A stretch of 30,040 nucleotides of DNA from Thermoplasmata archaeon (GCA_030039865.1 JASHUS010000076.1:1-30040), one strand, 5' to 3'; counted from the stretch's first letter, positions 1 through 9,348 are shown. Translations and numbers: made by a program. Notes: generated by a model from the sequence alone, not told the origin.

Positions 1-200
1 CCCCCGAGGACTACCGGTACCACTTCGACCTCTACTCTTCGGACCCCGAGGGCGAGGTGGAGCGGCTGCGGGGCCTGGGGGCGAAGCTCGTCGAGCCCGC
101 GCAACCCGGCCGGGATTTCGTGACGCTCGCCGACCCCGACGGGAACCCGTTCGACGTGATCGACAACCGGGGGTTCGCCTTCGGACAGCGCTCGGCCTGA
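1..200 (+). CDS. VOC (glyoxalase/bleomycin-resistance) fold protein, C-terminal part
   Basis: The gene enters from outside the window; 65 codons are visible, in the frame starting at base 3, ending in TGA at 198-200. The visible protein has the usual end of a vicinal-oxygen-chelate module: an amphipathic helix (EVERLRGLGAKLVEP), a strand (RDFVTLADP) and the hallmark turn DPDGNPFDVID. In VOC proteins this last strand often carries a metal-ligand acidic residue, but the ligand set cannot be judged from a fragment. The family includes glyoxalases, dioxygenases and antibiotic-binding proteins, so the substrate is unknown. The next gene begins 85 bases downstream on the same strand and appears unrelated, so co-function is not suggested. 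Confidence 0.75.
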   Translation, partial: PEDYRYHFDLYSSDPEGEVERLRGLGAKLVEPAQPGRDFVTLADPDGNPFDVIDNRGFAFGQRSA

Positions 201-284
201 GGGTACTGCGATCGGCCCTACGGTCTTTCCGTGGGGAATATCCATCAGCCCCGAAGCGGTTGACCCCGTAGTGCGACATCCCGT

Positions 285-3200
285 ATGGTGCACCGTGGGC
301 GCTCCCGCAGACTCGCAGCCGCCGCCGGCATCTGGGCGGTCACGATCATAGCCGTTCTCTCGCTGTTCAGCGGGGCGATCGCTACCTCCGGGGCCACGGC
401 CGCCCCCACCCTGCCGTCGACTCCGGCTTTCCCGGACCCGGGCGCAGACGCGACCGGCCCCTCCTCGCCGCAACCCGTGACCAACAGCACCGGCGCGCTC
501 GGTTACACGTGGTCGCCGATTGACAACACGACGAGCCCCGGTTCGGTCAGCCTTCCGGACGGCGGGAACCCGTTCGCGATCGCCTTCGATCCGGTCCAGG
601 GCACGATCTGGGTCGGGTTTGACCTCGGCCAGATCGACATCCCGTACTACTTCGACGAGCAGGTGAGCCCGGAGCTCCTGATCGTCAACGCGACGACCGG
701 CCGGGGCGTGTACCTCTCCACGAACTACGATGTGGTCTCGGCGATCACCTACGATCCCGCGAACCGGGACATGTACGTCGCCGAGTTCAGCCTCAACGGG
801 TACCTCGAGGCCAACGAGACGTCCTACGTGGTCGTCTTCAACGCCTCGAACGAGCAGATCGTCAACCCGGGGATCCCGGTCGGCCGGGTGCCGACCAGCA
901 TCGTCTACATCGCGGCGACGAACGACCTCTGGGTCACCGACGAGGGGACCGTCCAGGTCAACGTGATCTCGGGCGCCACGAACCAGGTCGTGGAGACGCT
1001 CGGGCCGAGCAACTTCATATCGGGCGGGTGGGGGATGGCGTACGATCCGGTGAACGGCGACGTCTACATCGACGCCTTCGAGCTCGATACGATCGAGGTC
1101 CTGAACGCGACCCGCGCGGAGACCCTCCCCTACGCCATCCCGACCCCGGGGCCGTACGGCTGGGTCGCGTACGACCCCGTGATCGGAGACCTGTTCGCCT
1201 GGTCGATCGGGTTCCTCGTGGACGGCACGGCGGGCGTCGAGCTGATCGATCCGACGTCGCAGGCACAGCTCGCCCAGATCCCGCTGCCGGGCGGATCCTA
1301 CGCCGAATCGCTCGTCGTCGATCCGGTCAACGGCAACGCGATCATGGGCCTCAGCAACGGCGAGGTCGCCATACTCAACGTCACGACCGACGCCGTGACC
1401 GCGATCAGCCCCCCGCTCGGCGGCGGCCCGTGGGAGGCGGCCCTCGACCCCGCCGCGGACACGGTCTTCTTCACCGATTCGTTCTCGAACTACCTCGTCC
1501 CCGTCAGCGTCGCGAGCGCGTCGGAGGTCCGGGCGCCGATTCCGCTCGGCCTCACCCCGGACGAGGCCGTCTGGGATCCGGCGGACGGACGCGCGTTCAT
1601 CACCGACGGGTCCGAGCCCGGCGTGCTGGAGATGGACCCGTCGAGCGGGACGGGCGACGCCCTCGAGGTCCCGCTCGGGTCGACCGGTCTCACCTCCGCG
1701 ACGCCGGCGGCGCCGGGCGCGATCACGTACGCGGCCGACGTCAACGAGGTCCTCGTGGGGAGCAACGCGACGAGCTACCTCTGGGTCCTCAACGGCACGA
1801 CGGGCGCGTCGACGGGCAGTACGATACCGATCGGGTTCAACGCGACCGCGCTCGCCTACTCCTCCGCGAACGGGGACGTCTACATCGGCACGAACAACTC
1901 GACGCTCCTCCAGCTCGACCCCCGGACAGGCGCCGTGTCGCTGGTCGCGACGCTGCCCGACGTGCCGAACTCGCTCCTCCTCGACCCGACGACCGGCCTC
2001 GCGTGGGCGTCCGGCGAGGGCCCCCCGGACGACGTCGCCGCCGAGTGCTCGGGGTACATGGACGCCGTCTACGTCTCGAACGGGACCACGTTCATGTACG
2101 CGTCCTTCGGCAACGAGCCGGCCCAGTCGACGCTCGACACGGCGAGCGACACGGTCTACGTGCAGACGTTCAATGTCTGCGGCAACTCGAACCCGTTGCT
2201 CGCCTTCAGCTCGACGAACGGATCGTCGGAGAGTGCGCCCTACTACCAGGGGCTCGGGGCGCCCGACCTCGGGCTCGCCTTCGACCCCGTGAACGATGGG
2301 GTGTACATCGCCACCGCCGGTGGGTATCCGGCGATCCAGGTGCTCAACGGCACGACGCAGGCCTCGATGTCGATCGGGGGCGCCACGATCTCGGCCGAGC
2401 CGGACCCCAACTTCCTCCTCGTCGACCCCGACGACGGGAACGTCCTCCTCCTGAACCAGTACGACGGGATCGTCCAGGGAATCACGCTCGCGCCGGCGAT
2501 CCTCGCCGCGACGGCGACGCCCGACATCATCGACCTCGGGGACGCGACGAACGTTTCCATCGAGGCCTCGGGCGGCGCGGGCTGGTTCCACTACAGCTAC
2601 GAGGGCCTTCCCGACGGCTGCCCGGGCGGCAACGTCTCGAACTTCACCTGCACGCCGACCGTGGGCGGGGCGTATCTGCTCAACGTGACGGTGACGGACG
2701 AGTTCAACCAGTCGTCGTACGCCACGTTCCCGCTCGTCGTCCGCGGGCTCCCAAGCGTCGCCGTGGCGGCCTCCGCGACCGAAGCGCTCGTGCACACCCC
2801 GATCGGCTTCTCGGCGAACGCGAGCGGCGGGATCGCGCCGTACAACGTGACCTGGAAGTTCTCGGACGGGTTCACCGCCGACGGCCTGCGGGTCTCGCAC
2901 GGCTTCGCGAAGCCGGGGACGTACACGGCGACGGCGACCGTGGTCGACGCCGCCGGGATGAGCGGCTCGAACCGGGTCGTCGTCGTCATCGGGAGCACCT
3001 TCTCCGCGACCGCGCTCGTCGCGCCTCTCGCGCTCACGGCGGGATCGAACGTGAGCGCGAACGTCACCGCGGCCGGCGGCGACGCACCGTACTACGCGAC
3101 GTTCCTCTACGGCGATGGCAACCGCTCGCTCGTCGTGCTCTCCCCGGGCTCGGAGTCCGCCCAGGTCGACCACACGTACGATCTCGCGGGCACGTTCCTC

Positions 3201-3479
3201 GTGCAGGTCTGGGTCAACGACTCGGGCGTGGGGTCGGAGCGCTTCGAGTTCAACGTCACGGTCGCGAGCGCCCCGGCGCCACCGCCCACGCCCCCGCCGT
3301 CCAACACGACCCCGCCGCCGAAGAGCTCGAACGCCTCGGGCGCGACGACGCCGTCGGCCGCGATCAAGGCGCTGACGAGCGGCCTCGGCATCGCGGACAT
3401 CGTCGTCGCGGTCGCCCTGGTCGCGATCGTGCTGCTCGTGATCCGGGCCCGCCGGCGTCCGCCGGGTGCGTCCCGTTAG
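285..3479 (+). CDS. Large secreted, membrane-anchored beta-propeller/PKD surface protein
   Basis: A 1064-residue predicted surface protein. It opens with a basic stretch (HRGRSRR) and a hydrophobic segment at about residues 10-40, a typical Sec signal. From about residue 80 to 740 I count fourteen repeats of the pattern 'xAYDPxNGDVYV' (for example ITYDPANRDMYVAE, MAYDPVNGDVYIDA, LAFDPVNDGVYIAT), which fits two successive seven-bladed YVTN/NHL-type propellers. Three PKD/Ig-like domains follow (about 743-822, 822-904, 904-990); the first has a probable disulfide pair (GC...FTCTP). A Pro/Thr/Ser/Asn linker leads to a transmembrane helix at about 1032-1053 and an Arg-rich tail, so the bulk is outside the cell. 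Many N-x-S/T sequons suggest N-glycosylation. Likely role is surface layer, adhesion or ligand binding; no enzyme motif was seen. ATG at 285 directly precedes the signal peptide. A possible TATA-like AATATCC lies near 236-242. It converges on the next gene. Confidence 0.85.
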   Translation: MVHRGRSRRLAAAAGIWAVTIIAVLSLFSGAIATSGATAAPTLPSTPAFPDPGADATGPSSPQPVTNSTGALGYTWSPIDNTTSPGSVSLPDGGNPFAIAFDPVQGTIWVGFDLGQIDIPYYFDEQVSPELLIVNATTGRGVYLSTNYDVVSAITYDPANRDMYVAEFSLNGYLEANETSYVVVFNASNEQIVNPGIPVGRVPTSIVYIAATNDLWVTDEGTVQVNVISGATNQVVETLGPSNFISGGWGMAYDPVNGDVYIDAFELDTIEVLNATRAETLPYAIPTPGPYGWVAYDPVIGDLFAWSIGFLVDGTAGVELIDPTSQAQLAQIPLPGGSYAESLVVDPVNGNAIMGLSNGEVAILNVTTDAVTAISPPLGGGPWEAALDPAADTVFFTDSFSNYLVPVSVASASEVRAPIPLGLTPDEAVWDPADGRAFITDGSEPGVLEMDPSSGTGDALEVPLGSTGLTSATPAAPGAITYAADVNEVLVGSNATSYLWVLNGTTGASTGSTIPIGFNATALAYSSANGDVYIGTNNSTLLQLDPRTGAVSLVATLPDVPNSLLLDPTTGLAWASGEGPPDDVAAECSGYMDAVYVSNGTTFMYASFGNEPAQSTLDTASDTVYVQTFNVCGNSNPLLAFSSTNGSSESAPYYQGLGAPDLGLAFDPVNDGVYIATAGGYPAIQVLNGTTQASMSIGGATISAEPDPNFLLVDPDDGNVLLLNQYDGIVQGITLAPAILAATATPDIIDLGDATNVSIEASGGAGWFHYSYEGLPDGCPGGNVSNFTCTPTVGGAYLLNVTVTDEFNQSSYATFPLVVRGLPSVAVAASATEALVHTPIGFSANASGGIAPYNVTWKFSDGFTADGLRVSHGFAKPGTYTATATVVDAAGMSGSNRVVVVIGSTFSATALVAPLALTAGSNVSANVTAAGGDAPYYATFLYGDGNRSLVVLSPGSESAQVDHTYDLAGTFLVQVWVNDSGVGSERFEFNVTVASAPAPPPTPPPSNTTPPPKSSNASGATTPSAAIKALTSGLGIADIVVAVALVAIVLLVIRARRRPPGASR

Positions 3480-6400
3480 GGCGGCGGGGTCTCGGGGCCC
3501 GGGGGGCCCTCGAGCGGTGACGGTGGGCCCGAGGGGTCGTAGGCGCTCGTCGTGGCCGCGGGAGGCGGATCCTCGGTCGCTGGGGGCCGCCGGCGCCGGG
3601 AGATCAGGACGACGACCACCGCGGCGACGAGGACGACCAGCACCCCGATCTCGAGGTAGTCGAGCGCCGTGAGCGCGGAGCTCGTCTTCGTCGAGGTCGT
3701 CGCCGGGGGCGTGGTGCCCTTCGGCGGGGGAGTGGGCGGCGTCGTCGAGGAGGGGCTCGAGGGGCCCGCGACGATCGCGATCGTGAGGGCGTCGATCGGC
3801 TCCGCGGAGTCGTTGTTCTCGCCGATCGCCTCGACGACGAACGAGTTCCCCGACGGCGCGACGTTGAAGGAGCGTAGGCCGGTGACATTGACGAGGGCGA
3901 CCGTCGTGGTCGTCTCGCCGTCGAGGTAGAACGCCACGACCCGGTTCGTTTCCTCGGCAAACAGGTAGTAACCTCCCGAGACGGCCGCGGCCTCGAGCCC
4001 GCTCGAGTTCAGCGGAAGGGCGAGGGTCGCGACCGCCGTGCCGTCGCCGAGGTCGTAGAGGACCGCCCAGTCCTGGGTCCGGGAGGAGTAGCCCAAGACG
4101 AGCGTGTCGGCCGTCCCGTTGACGAAGCCGATCGAGCGGAGCGTCGCGCCCGCCGGGAGGTTGACGCTCGGGGTCGTCTCGACGCCCGAGACGAGGTCGA
4201 TGATCGAGGAGTTGCCGCTCGTGTTCTGGACCGCGACGATCCCCTCGCTGCAGTCGAACCCGGTCACGCGCGCGAGGCCGTAGGTCGAGACGTTGGCGAG
4301 GACGGCGCCGCTCGCGGCGTTCTGGACGACGAGGCTGTCCATCGCGGTCGGGCCGGGGAAGATCGTCGGGCTGACGAGCGTCGCGACCTCGTCGGTCCCG
4401 CCGCAGCTCCCGACGACCGGCGACTGCGGAAAGCCCCAGTCGATCAGCGACGTCGGGCTCGACCAGGCCGTGCCGCCGGGGGCGAGCTCCGCGCTCTCCT
4501 CGTCGAAGCCGGGGATCGCCTCGGGCGTGCCCATCGCGAACGAGTCCATCGGGACGGTGTCGAAGACCACGATCGACCCCCCGCCCGCGACGGTGCCGAC
4601 GATGGGGTCGAAGACGGCCGTCCCCGGGGCGAGCGTGGGGAGGCGCGCGACCGACGCGCTCGAGGCGTTGACGCCGAGCGCTTCGAGGTTGATGGAACCC
4701 GGCGCGGCGTCGACGTCGTCCGACGCGTAGACGATCGTCGCCCCCGCGGGGCCGCCCGCGATCGAGGGACTCGCCTGGGGGTAGATGTCCGAGATCGCGA
4801 CGGCCTGGCCCGTGCCCGGTGTCCAGGAGAGCGAGTCGTACTGGCTCGAGTTGTAGTACCGTCCGATCAGCGTCCACTGCGGGGCGGGCTGGGTCGAGGG
4901 GGTGGTGGCCGCCGCCGCGGCGTCGACCGGTGGGTCGGCCGTCCACGACCAGATCGTCCCGGGCCCGAGGAACGTCCACGTCACCTTCCAGATGAGGAAC
5001 TGGGCGGCGAGGTACATCGAGCCGTTCAGCCAGACGCCGTCGAAGTACGGCGAGACCGACCCGAAGGCGAGCGCGATGCTGAGGTCGCCGCCGCCCTCCA
5101 CGGTCGCGACGTCCTCGATCCCCGCCGAGATCGCGCCCTCGAGGTCGATCGCGACGACCGCGAAGAGGCTCTCGAGGGAGAGCTGGATCCCCGAGATGAG
5201 GTCGGACTGGCCGGGCTCGGTCGGCGCGAGCAGGAAGGAGAGCGCGACGGTGGGGCTGATCTTGTACTCGAGCGAGATGCCGAGGTCGCCGACCCCGGGG
5301 ACGTCGACCCCGACGATCGGGTACGAGCCCTCGAACGTCGCGCCGAGCGTGATGTTGAGCCACGCCCCGGTCCAGTCGATGCCGTAGACCCCGGGCGACT
5401 CCTCCGACGGGGAGAACTGGCCCTGGACGGAGACGCTCGCGATGATCCCGTCCGGGAAGTTGATCTGGAGCGTGATCGGGCCGAACGAGATGCCGGGCGG
5501 CGGGTAGGCGAGGCCCCCCGTGAGGAGGACCGCGCCCGAGGAGGCGACCGTGAGCGTCGCCTGCGGGATCGGGATGAGGTCGAACGACCCGTCGAGCCAG
5601 GAGGTCGGGATGTTGAAGAGGCCGAAGCCGAGGCCCCAGGTCTCCGTGTACGCGAGCGTGTACGTCTGGTTCCACGGGCCGGTGTCGGTCGAGGAGAGCG
5701 TCGCGCTCGCGAACGTGTAGTTCGCGATCGAGAACAGCCACGACGGCGTCTCCACGATGTCGAACTGGTACGTCCCCCGCAGCGTCCAGTTCGCGAACGT
5801 GGCGGTGACGTACATCGTGGCGCCGGGCGTCGCCGCGCCCATGTTCGCGCTCGCGTTCCAGACGCCGTTGCCGTCGGGGAGGAACGTGAGCGGCAGCGAG
5901 CCGTACGTCGCGCGCACCGCGACCGGCGTCTCGCCGAAGACGGTCGCGTTGATCCCGATCGTGTCGGTGACGTTGAGGCCCGTGTAGAAGAAGCCGGAGT
6001 ACTCGCTGAGAACCTCCAGCTGGGCGGTCGCGGGATCGATCTGGATCGAGGCGTTCGCCTCGGCGAAGCGTCCGCGCGCGTCCATGACCTCGACGGTCAG
6101 CGGGTCGATCCCGAAGTAGCTCGGCGTGCAGACGAGCAGGCTCACGTTCGAGCTCGTGCACCCGGGCGGGAGCACCGTGTAGTCGAAGGTGAACGGCGCG
6201 TTCCCCCCGAAGACCTCGGTCGTGAGGTCGAACGGCTGGTTCTGGCGTGCCTCGATCGTCGAGGTCACGAGGAGCGCGTAGAGGTGGAAGTACCCCCACG
6301 TCTGGTTCGAGAGGACGGAGGCCGTGACGGTCTCGCTCCCGCCGAAGAAGACGATCACCCCGCGGTGGTAGTCCGACGCGGCGCTCGGCGCCCAGACCGC

Positions 6401-7555
6401 CGGAGGCGGCGGGCTCGGGTCCTGGGTCCACGTGCCGGTCGGACCCGAGGCGCCGGTGAGGTTGGCGGTGAAGAACCAGGCGTCGTCGTACACGGTCGAG
6501 CCCTCCGTGCCGCCGAACAGGACAATGTTACCCGTCGCCGGGATCGCCGACGCCGCGGCGTAGCTGCGCGCGTAGGGGCCGCAGCCGCCGCAGACCGTGA
6601 CCTCGGTCCAGGTGCCGTCGAAGAAGATCCAGGTGTCGCCGTCGGTCGACGTGAGGTCCTGGCCGCCGAAGAGGAGGTCGTAGCCTTGCGTCGAGTTCGC
6701 GAACGCCGCGCCCCAGCGGGCCGACGGGGCGACCGCTTCCGAGAGCTCGGTCCAGGCCCCGGACTTGAGTTCCCACGTGTCGTTCAGCGCGCCCGAGCCC
6801 GAGTTCCCGCCGAACAGCACGAGCGCGCCCTGCTCCGCGTCCCAGACCATCGACGCGCCGTAACGGGCGGGAGGCCGGCCCGAGAGCGAGTTCGTGAGCG
6901 AGCTCCACTCGGAGGTCGTCGCGTTCCAGGCCCACGTGTCCGAGGCCGCCTCCTCGACGAGGTTGCCGTCCGAGGAGGTCGTCAGGGCGAGCCCGCCGAA
7001 GAGGATCGTCTCGTTGAGGGCCGGATCGAACGCCATCGAGGCGTACGCCCGCGGGTCGGGCGCCGTCGAGGGGTTCAGTTCCGTCCAGTTCCCGGCCTCG
7101 TAGATCCAGGTGTCGGAGAAGAGGCCCGAGGCGTTCTCCCCGCCGAAGAGGAGGTCGTAGCCGCCGACCGCGTCGTACGCCATCGCCGCGCCCTGCCGCG
7201 CGGTCGGTGCGGCGCCGCTTGTCAGATTCTCCCACGAGGTAGTCGCCGAACTACCGGGGTGGATCACCGGCGAAGCGGGAGTCGAGCTCGACGGACAGGC
7301 ATCGGCGGCGCAGGCAGCCGGTGCAGCCGGGGCCGCCGGCGACGAGGAGGAGGTGTTGAAGAAGCGTCGGGCCGAGGGGCTTCGCGCCGCGGGTCGGGCC
7401 GGTGGAGCGAAGCGGTCGTCCGTGACCGTCGAACGCGACGCCGGATGCAGGTTCGGGGTCGGTCCGTTGAGGAGGGGCACCGCGAGGAGCGCGACGAGCA
7501 CCGCCAACACCGGCGTGGTGGTGCGATATCGGCGGGCCCTCTGCCACCCCCTCAT
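3476..7555 (-). CDS. Giant secreted Kelch/propeller surface protein with C-terminal anchor
   Basis: A 1359-residue predicted surface protein on the reverse strand. It has an N-terminal signal (basic RGWQRARRYR, then hydrophobic LAVLVALLAVPLL). Six Kelch-type repeats occupy about residues 115-430, each with an FGG strand and a D-T-W strand (YDLLFGGENASG...DTWIYE, LVLFGGNSGSGALNDTWEL, VIVFFGGSE). An Ig-like domain follows with a probable disulfide (LPPGC...LLVCTP), the same module as in the convergent neighbour. A long beta-rich middle region is unrecognised, and a less regular propeller-like region lies near residues 930-1260. A Pro/Thr-rich linker, a transmembrane helix at about 1300-1319, an RRRR stop-transfer signal and a 36-residue Pro-rich tail end the protein. 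This topology is typical of archaeal type I surface proteins. Its TAA stop overlaps the TAG stop of the forward gene. Possible roles are adhesion, carbohydrate binding or envelope structure. No catalytic motif was recognised. Confidence 0.85.
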   Translation of the reverse strand: MRGWQRARRYRTTTPVLAVLVALLAVPLLNGPTPNLHPASRSTVTDDRFAPPARPAARSPSARRFFNTSSSSPAAPAAPAACAADACPSSSTPASPVIHPGSSATTSWENLTSGAAPTARQGAAMAYDAVGGYDLLFGGENASGLFSDTWIYEAGNWTELNPSTAPDPRAYASMAFDPALNETILFGGLALTTSSDGNLVEEAASDTWAWNATTSEWSSLTNSLSGRPPARYGASMVWDAEQGALVLFGGNSGSGALNDTWELKSGAWTELSEAVAPSARWGAAFANSTQGYDLLFGGQDLTSTDGDTWIFFDGTWTEVTVCGGCGPYARSYAAASAIPATGNIVLFGGTEGSTVYDDAWFFTANLTGASGPTGTWTQDPSPPPPAVWAPSAASDYHRGVIVFFGGSETVTASVLSNQTWGYFHLYALLVTSTIEARQNQPFDLTTEVFGGNAPFTFDYTVLPPGCTSSNVSLLVCTPSYFGIDPLTVEVMDARGRFAEANASIQIDPATAQLEVLSEYSGFFYTGLNVTDTIGINATVFGETPVAVRATYGSLPLTFLPDGNGVWNASANMGAATPGATMYVTATFANWTLRGTYQFDIVETPSWLFSIANYTFASATLSSTDTGPWNQTYTLAYTETWGLGFGLFNIPTSWLDGSFDLIPIPQATLTVASSGAVLLTGGLAYPPPGISFGPITLQINFPDGIIASVSVQGQFSPSEESPGVYGIDWTGAWLNITLGATFEGSYPIVGVDVPGVGDLGISLEYKISPTVALSFLLAPTEPGQSDLISGIQLSLESLFAVVAIDLEGAISAGIEDVATVEGGGDLSIALAFGSVSPYFDGVWLNGSMYLAAQFLIWKVTWTFLGPGTIWSWTADPPVDAAAAATTPSTQPAPQWTLIGRYYNSSQYDSLSWTPGTGQAVAISDIYPQASPSIAGGPAGATIVYASDDVDAAPGSINLEALGVNASSASVARLPTLAPGTAVFDPIVGTVAGGGSIVVFDTVPMDSFAMGTPEAIPGFDEESAELAPGGTAWSSPTSLIDWGFPQSPVVGSCGGTDEVATLVSPTIFPGPTAMDSLVVQNAASGAVLANVSTYGLARVTGFDCSEGIVAVQNTSGNSSIIDLVSGVETTPSVNLPAGATLRSIGFVNGTADTLVLGYSSRTQDWAVLYDLGDGTAVATLALPLNSSGLEAAAVSGGYYLFAEETNRVVAFYLDGETTTTVALVNVTGLRSFNVAPSGNSFVVEAIGENNDSAEPIDALTIAIVAGPSSPSSTTPPTPPPKGTTPPATTSTKTSSALTALDYLEIGVLVVLVAAVVVVLISRRRRPPATEDPPPAATTSAYDPSGPPSPLEGPPGPETPPP

Positions 7556-7651
7556 CCGGGTGCTCGCAGCGACGAGGGGCCATGGCTACAAGTCAGTTAC
7601 CGGACTCAGAAGTTTACGGGGTCATCCGGTGGCCCGACCGGGTTCGAGGGG

Positions 7652-8863
7652 TTACGCGCGGGAGCGGGCCGGTGCCCCGTCACGGAAGCTCGGGAGGGGA
7701 CCTTCCCGCGGGTCGATCGTCGTTTGGATCCCGCGGCGGGCGAGCGCGTCCCGGAGCAAGCCCGGAGGAATGCACCGCTCCGGTGGAACGACGCCGGTCG
7801 CCGCCACCGCTCCCGTCGCGATCAGCTCCGCGCCGATCGCCCCGGCCACGCCGACCGCGTACTCGGTCGCGGTGAGGTTCCAGTCCGGTCGCGGCGGGAA
7901 TCGGGCGAGCGCGTGGCGGACGACCGCGCGGCCGTCCCGGGTGCCCCGGATCTCGATGTCGCAGACCTCCCAGTCGTCGACCACGATCCCTTCGGGCGCG
8001 CCGAGGAGCTTCTCGCGCTTGAGCAGCGCGAGCGTGAACGCGCGGGGCGTGACCTTCTGACCGTGGACGTCGAGAGCGGACTCGGACCCGAGCCCGAGGA
8101 GGGCCATCGTCCGCAGAACGTCGATCCCGGGACCGCCCTCCTTCCACTCGCAGTGCCGGATCCCCTTCGCCTTCAGGCTCTCGGGAAGGGTCGCGGGCTC
8201 GGAGTGGAGCGTCCGGTAGACCTTCGTGCGGCCGATCGGCTCCGCGAAATCGAACTCCTCGCCGCCGCTCATCGGGGGGTACTCCCGGTACGCGCCGTTC
8301 TCGAATACCTGCGCCGGGAGGATCATCTCGTCGAGGAACGTGCTCGGGGACCAAGTGAACGAGATCTCGGGGCCTCCGACCGTGAGGTCGCGCCAGGCGT
8401 CCCGGATGACGAGCGACTCGACGCGCTCGAGGTCCTCGGTCGCCTGCATCGCGAGGACGTTCGAGATCCCCGGGACTTGACCGAACCCCGGGATCGCGAT
8501 CGTGCCGGCCTCGCGGAACGCGGCGTCCATCGCGAGCTGCCGCCGGGTCATGTGGAACAGCCCCCCGAAGTCGAGGTAGGGGACCTCGGCCGCGAGCGCG
8601 GCTTCCATCACGGCCAGGTTGAACGTGTACTGGACCGCGTTCACGCAGACGTCCGCGTCCCGGAGCAGACGGACGACGGCGGGCCCGTCCCGGACGTCGA
8701 GCGTCTCGGCGACGGCGAGCGGGCCCGCGGCCTTCGCGGCCGACTGGGCGAGCCCCGCGTCGAGGTCGGCGGCGACGACCGAGTCGAAGACCCCGCCGGT
8801 GGCGAGGTCGCGGACCGAGCACCGCCCGGTGAGGCCCCCGCCGCCCAACACGACCGCCCGCAT
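7652..8863 (-). CDS. Saccharopine dehydrogenase-like NAD(P)-dependent oxidoreductase
   Basis: 403 residues. The N-terminus is a Rossmann strand-loop-helix (MRAVVLGGGGLTGR, glycine-rich loop at residues 7-14) with an acidic residue ending the second strand (VVAADLDAG), which suggests NAD preference. A middle segment (VCVNAVQYTFNLAVMEAAL, then VPYLDFGGLF) closely follows saccharopine dehydrogenase / saccharopine reductase / carboxynorspermidine synthase proteins, which form or cleave a secondary amine between an amino acid and a carbonyl compound. The C-terminal half would be the substrate-binding domain. The real substrate cannot be told; lysine-pathway and polyamine-pathway members look alike at this level. 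It should be cytoplasmic; no signal or membrane segment is visible. The ATG at 8863 opens the Rossmann fold directly, so the start is secure. It lies 131 bases downstream of the hxlR-type regulator on the same strand but looks unrelated to the arsenic module. Confidence 0.8.
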   Translation of the reverse strand: MRAVVLGGGGLTGRCSVRDLATGGVFDSVVAADLDAGLAQSAAKAAGPLAVAETLDVRDGPAVVRLLRDADVCVNAVQYTFNLAVMEAALAAEVPYLDFGGLFHMTRRQLAMDAAFREAGTIAIPGFGQVPGISNVLAMQATEDLERVESLVIRDAWRDLTVGGPEISFTWSPSTFLDEMILPAQVFENGAYREYPPMSGGEEFDFAEPIGRTKVYRTLHSEPATLPESLKAKGIRHCEWKEGGPGIDVLRTMALLGLGSESALDVHGQKVTPRAFTLALLKREKLLGAPEGIVVDDWEVCDIEIRGTRDGRAVVRHALARFPPRPDWNLTATEYAVGVAGAIGAELIATGAVAATGVVPPERCIPPGLLRDALARRGIQTTIDPREGPLPSFRDGAPARSRA

Positions 8864-8937
8864 CCCAGTCGCCCCCCTATTCCGGTCCCGGGCGAGGAGG
8901 GCTTCCTATACGATGGTTCCGGCGGTCCACTCCGGAT

Positions 8938-8953
8938 GGGCCCTTGGGGGCCC
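8938..8953. repeat. Strong GC hairpin downstream of the HxlR-type gene
   Basis: Two copies of the self-complementary hexamer GGGCCC (8938-8943 and 8948-8953) are separated by TTGG and can form a six-base-pair stem with a four-base loop. It lies 40-60 bases past the stop codon of the HxlR-type gene and upstream of the saccharopine dehydrogenase-like gene. It could mark the 3' end of the regulator transcript, but there is no U-rich tract next to it, so a terminator role is only a guess. Confidence 0.4.
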
Positions 8954-8994
8954 GGTACGTTCTCCTCCGTCGTGTCGGGATAAGCCGGGCCCCG

Positions 8995-9327
8995 TCAGCC
9001 GGACCGGTCGGAGAGCCAATCCGCGAGCGGTTCCAGCCGCTCGTACAGGACTTGTCCGGAGGGGGTGAGCGCGTAGGCTCGGACCGGACCGCGAGCGCTC
9101 TCGGCGGGAGTGCGTCGGATCAGTCGGGCGCGTTCAAGGGCCCGCAGGGTGGAGGTGAGGGTCGCGGGGCTGACCCCGGAGAGACAACGCTGGATCGGCC
9201 CGAATCGAACCGTCCCGTACTTTCCGAGAAGCGAGACCACGCAGACAGCCCACTTCTTCCCGACGACATCAATCAGGCCCACCGGCGGGCAAGGACAAAC
9301 GAGGTCGCCCTCGCGGCTCTGCGACAC
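8995..9327 (-). CDS. HxlR-family winged-helix transcriptional regulator
   Basis: 110 residues, the standard length of HxlR (DUF24) regulators. It shows the family order: N-terminal cysteine motif (C11-P-C13-P), the helix VVGKKWAVCVVSLL, then GTVRFGPIQRCLSGVSPATLTSTLRALERARLI, which is the helix-turn-helix, and the wing ending in YALTPSGQ. Family members bind DNA as dimers and often sense thiol-reactive chemicals through an N-terminal cysteine. Here there are two closely spaced cysteines plus C29 and C48. It is divergent from a small ORF, an arsC-like gene and an aquaporin, so it is the likely repressor of that module. The start is GTG at 9327. A CTTAAG box centred about 25 bases upstream fits a leaderless transcript from this codon. 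Direct autoregulation through the palindrome at 9359-9373 is inferred. Confidence 0.88.
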   Translation of the reverse strand: MSQSREGDLVCPCPPVGLIDVVGKKWAVCVVSLLGKYGTVRFGPIQRCLSGVSPATLTSTLRALERARLIRRTPAESARGPVRAYALTPSGQVLYERLEPLADWLSDRSG

Positions 9328-9348
9328 TTTGTCCGTACGTAGCGGCGG

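Noticed and set aside
1028..3520. Open frame of 830 codons overlapping the large propeller gene
   Set aside because: Its product is dominated by Arg, Gly and Asp with no domain; it is the +1 shadow of the real gene.
6284..8983. Open frame of 899 codons on the forward strand
   Set aside because: It is antisense to the Kelch protein and the saccharopine dehydrogenase-like gene and encodes Arg/Gly/Pro/Asp-rich low-complexity sequence, typical of a GC-rich shadow frame.
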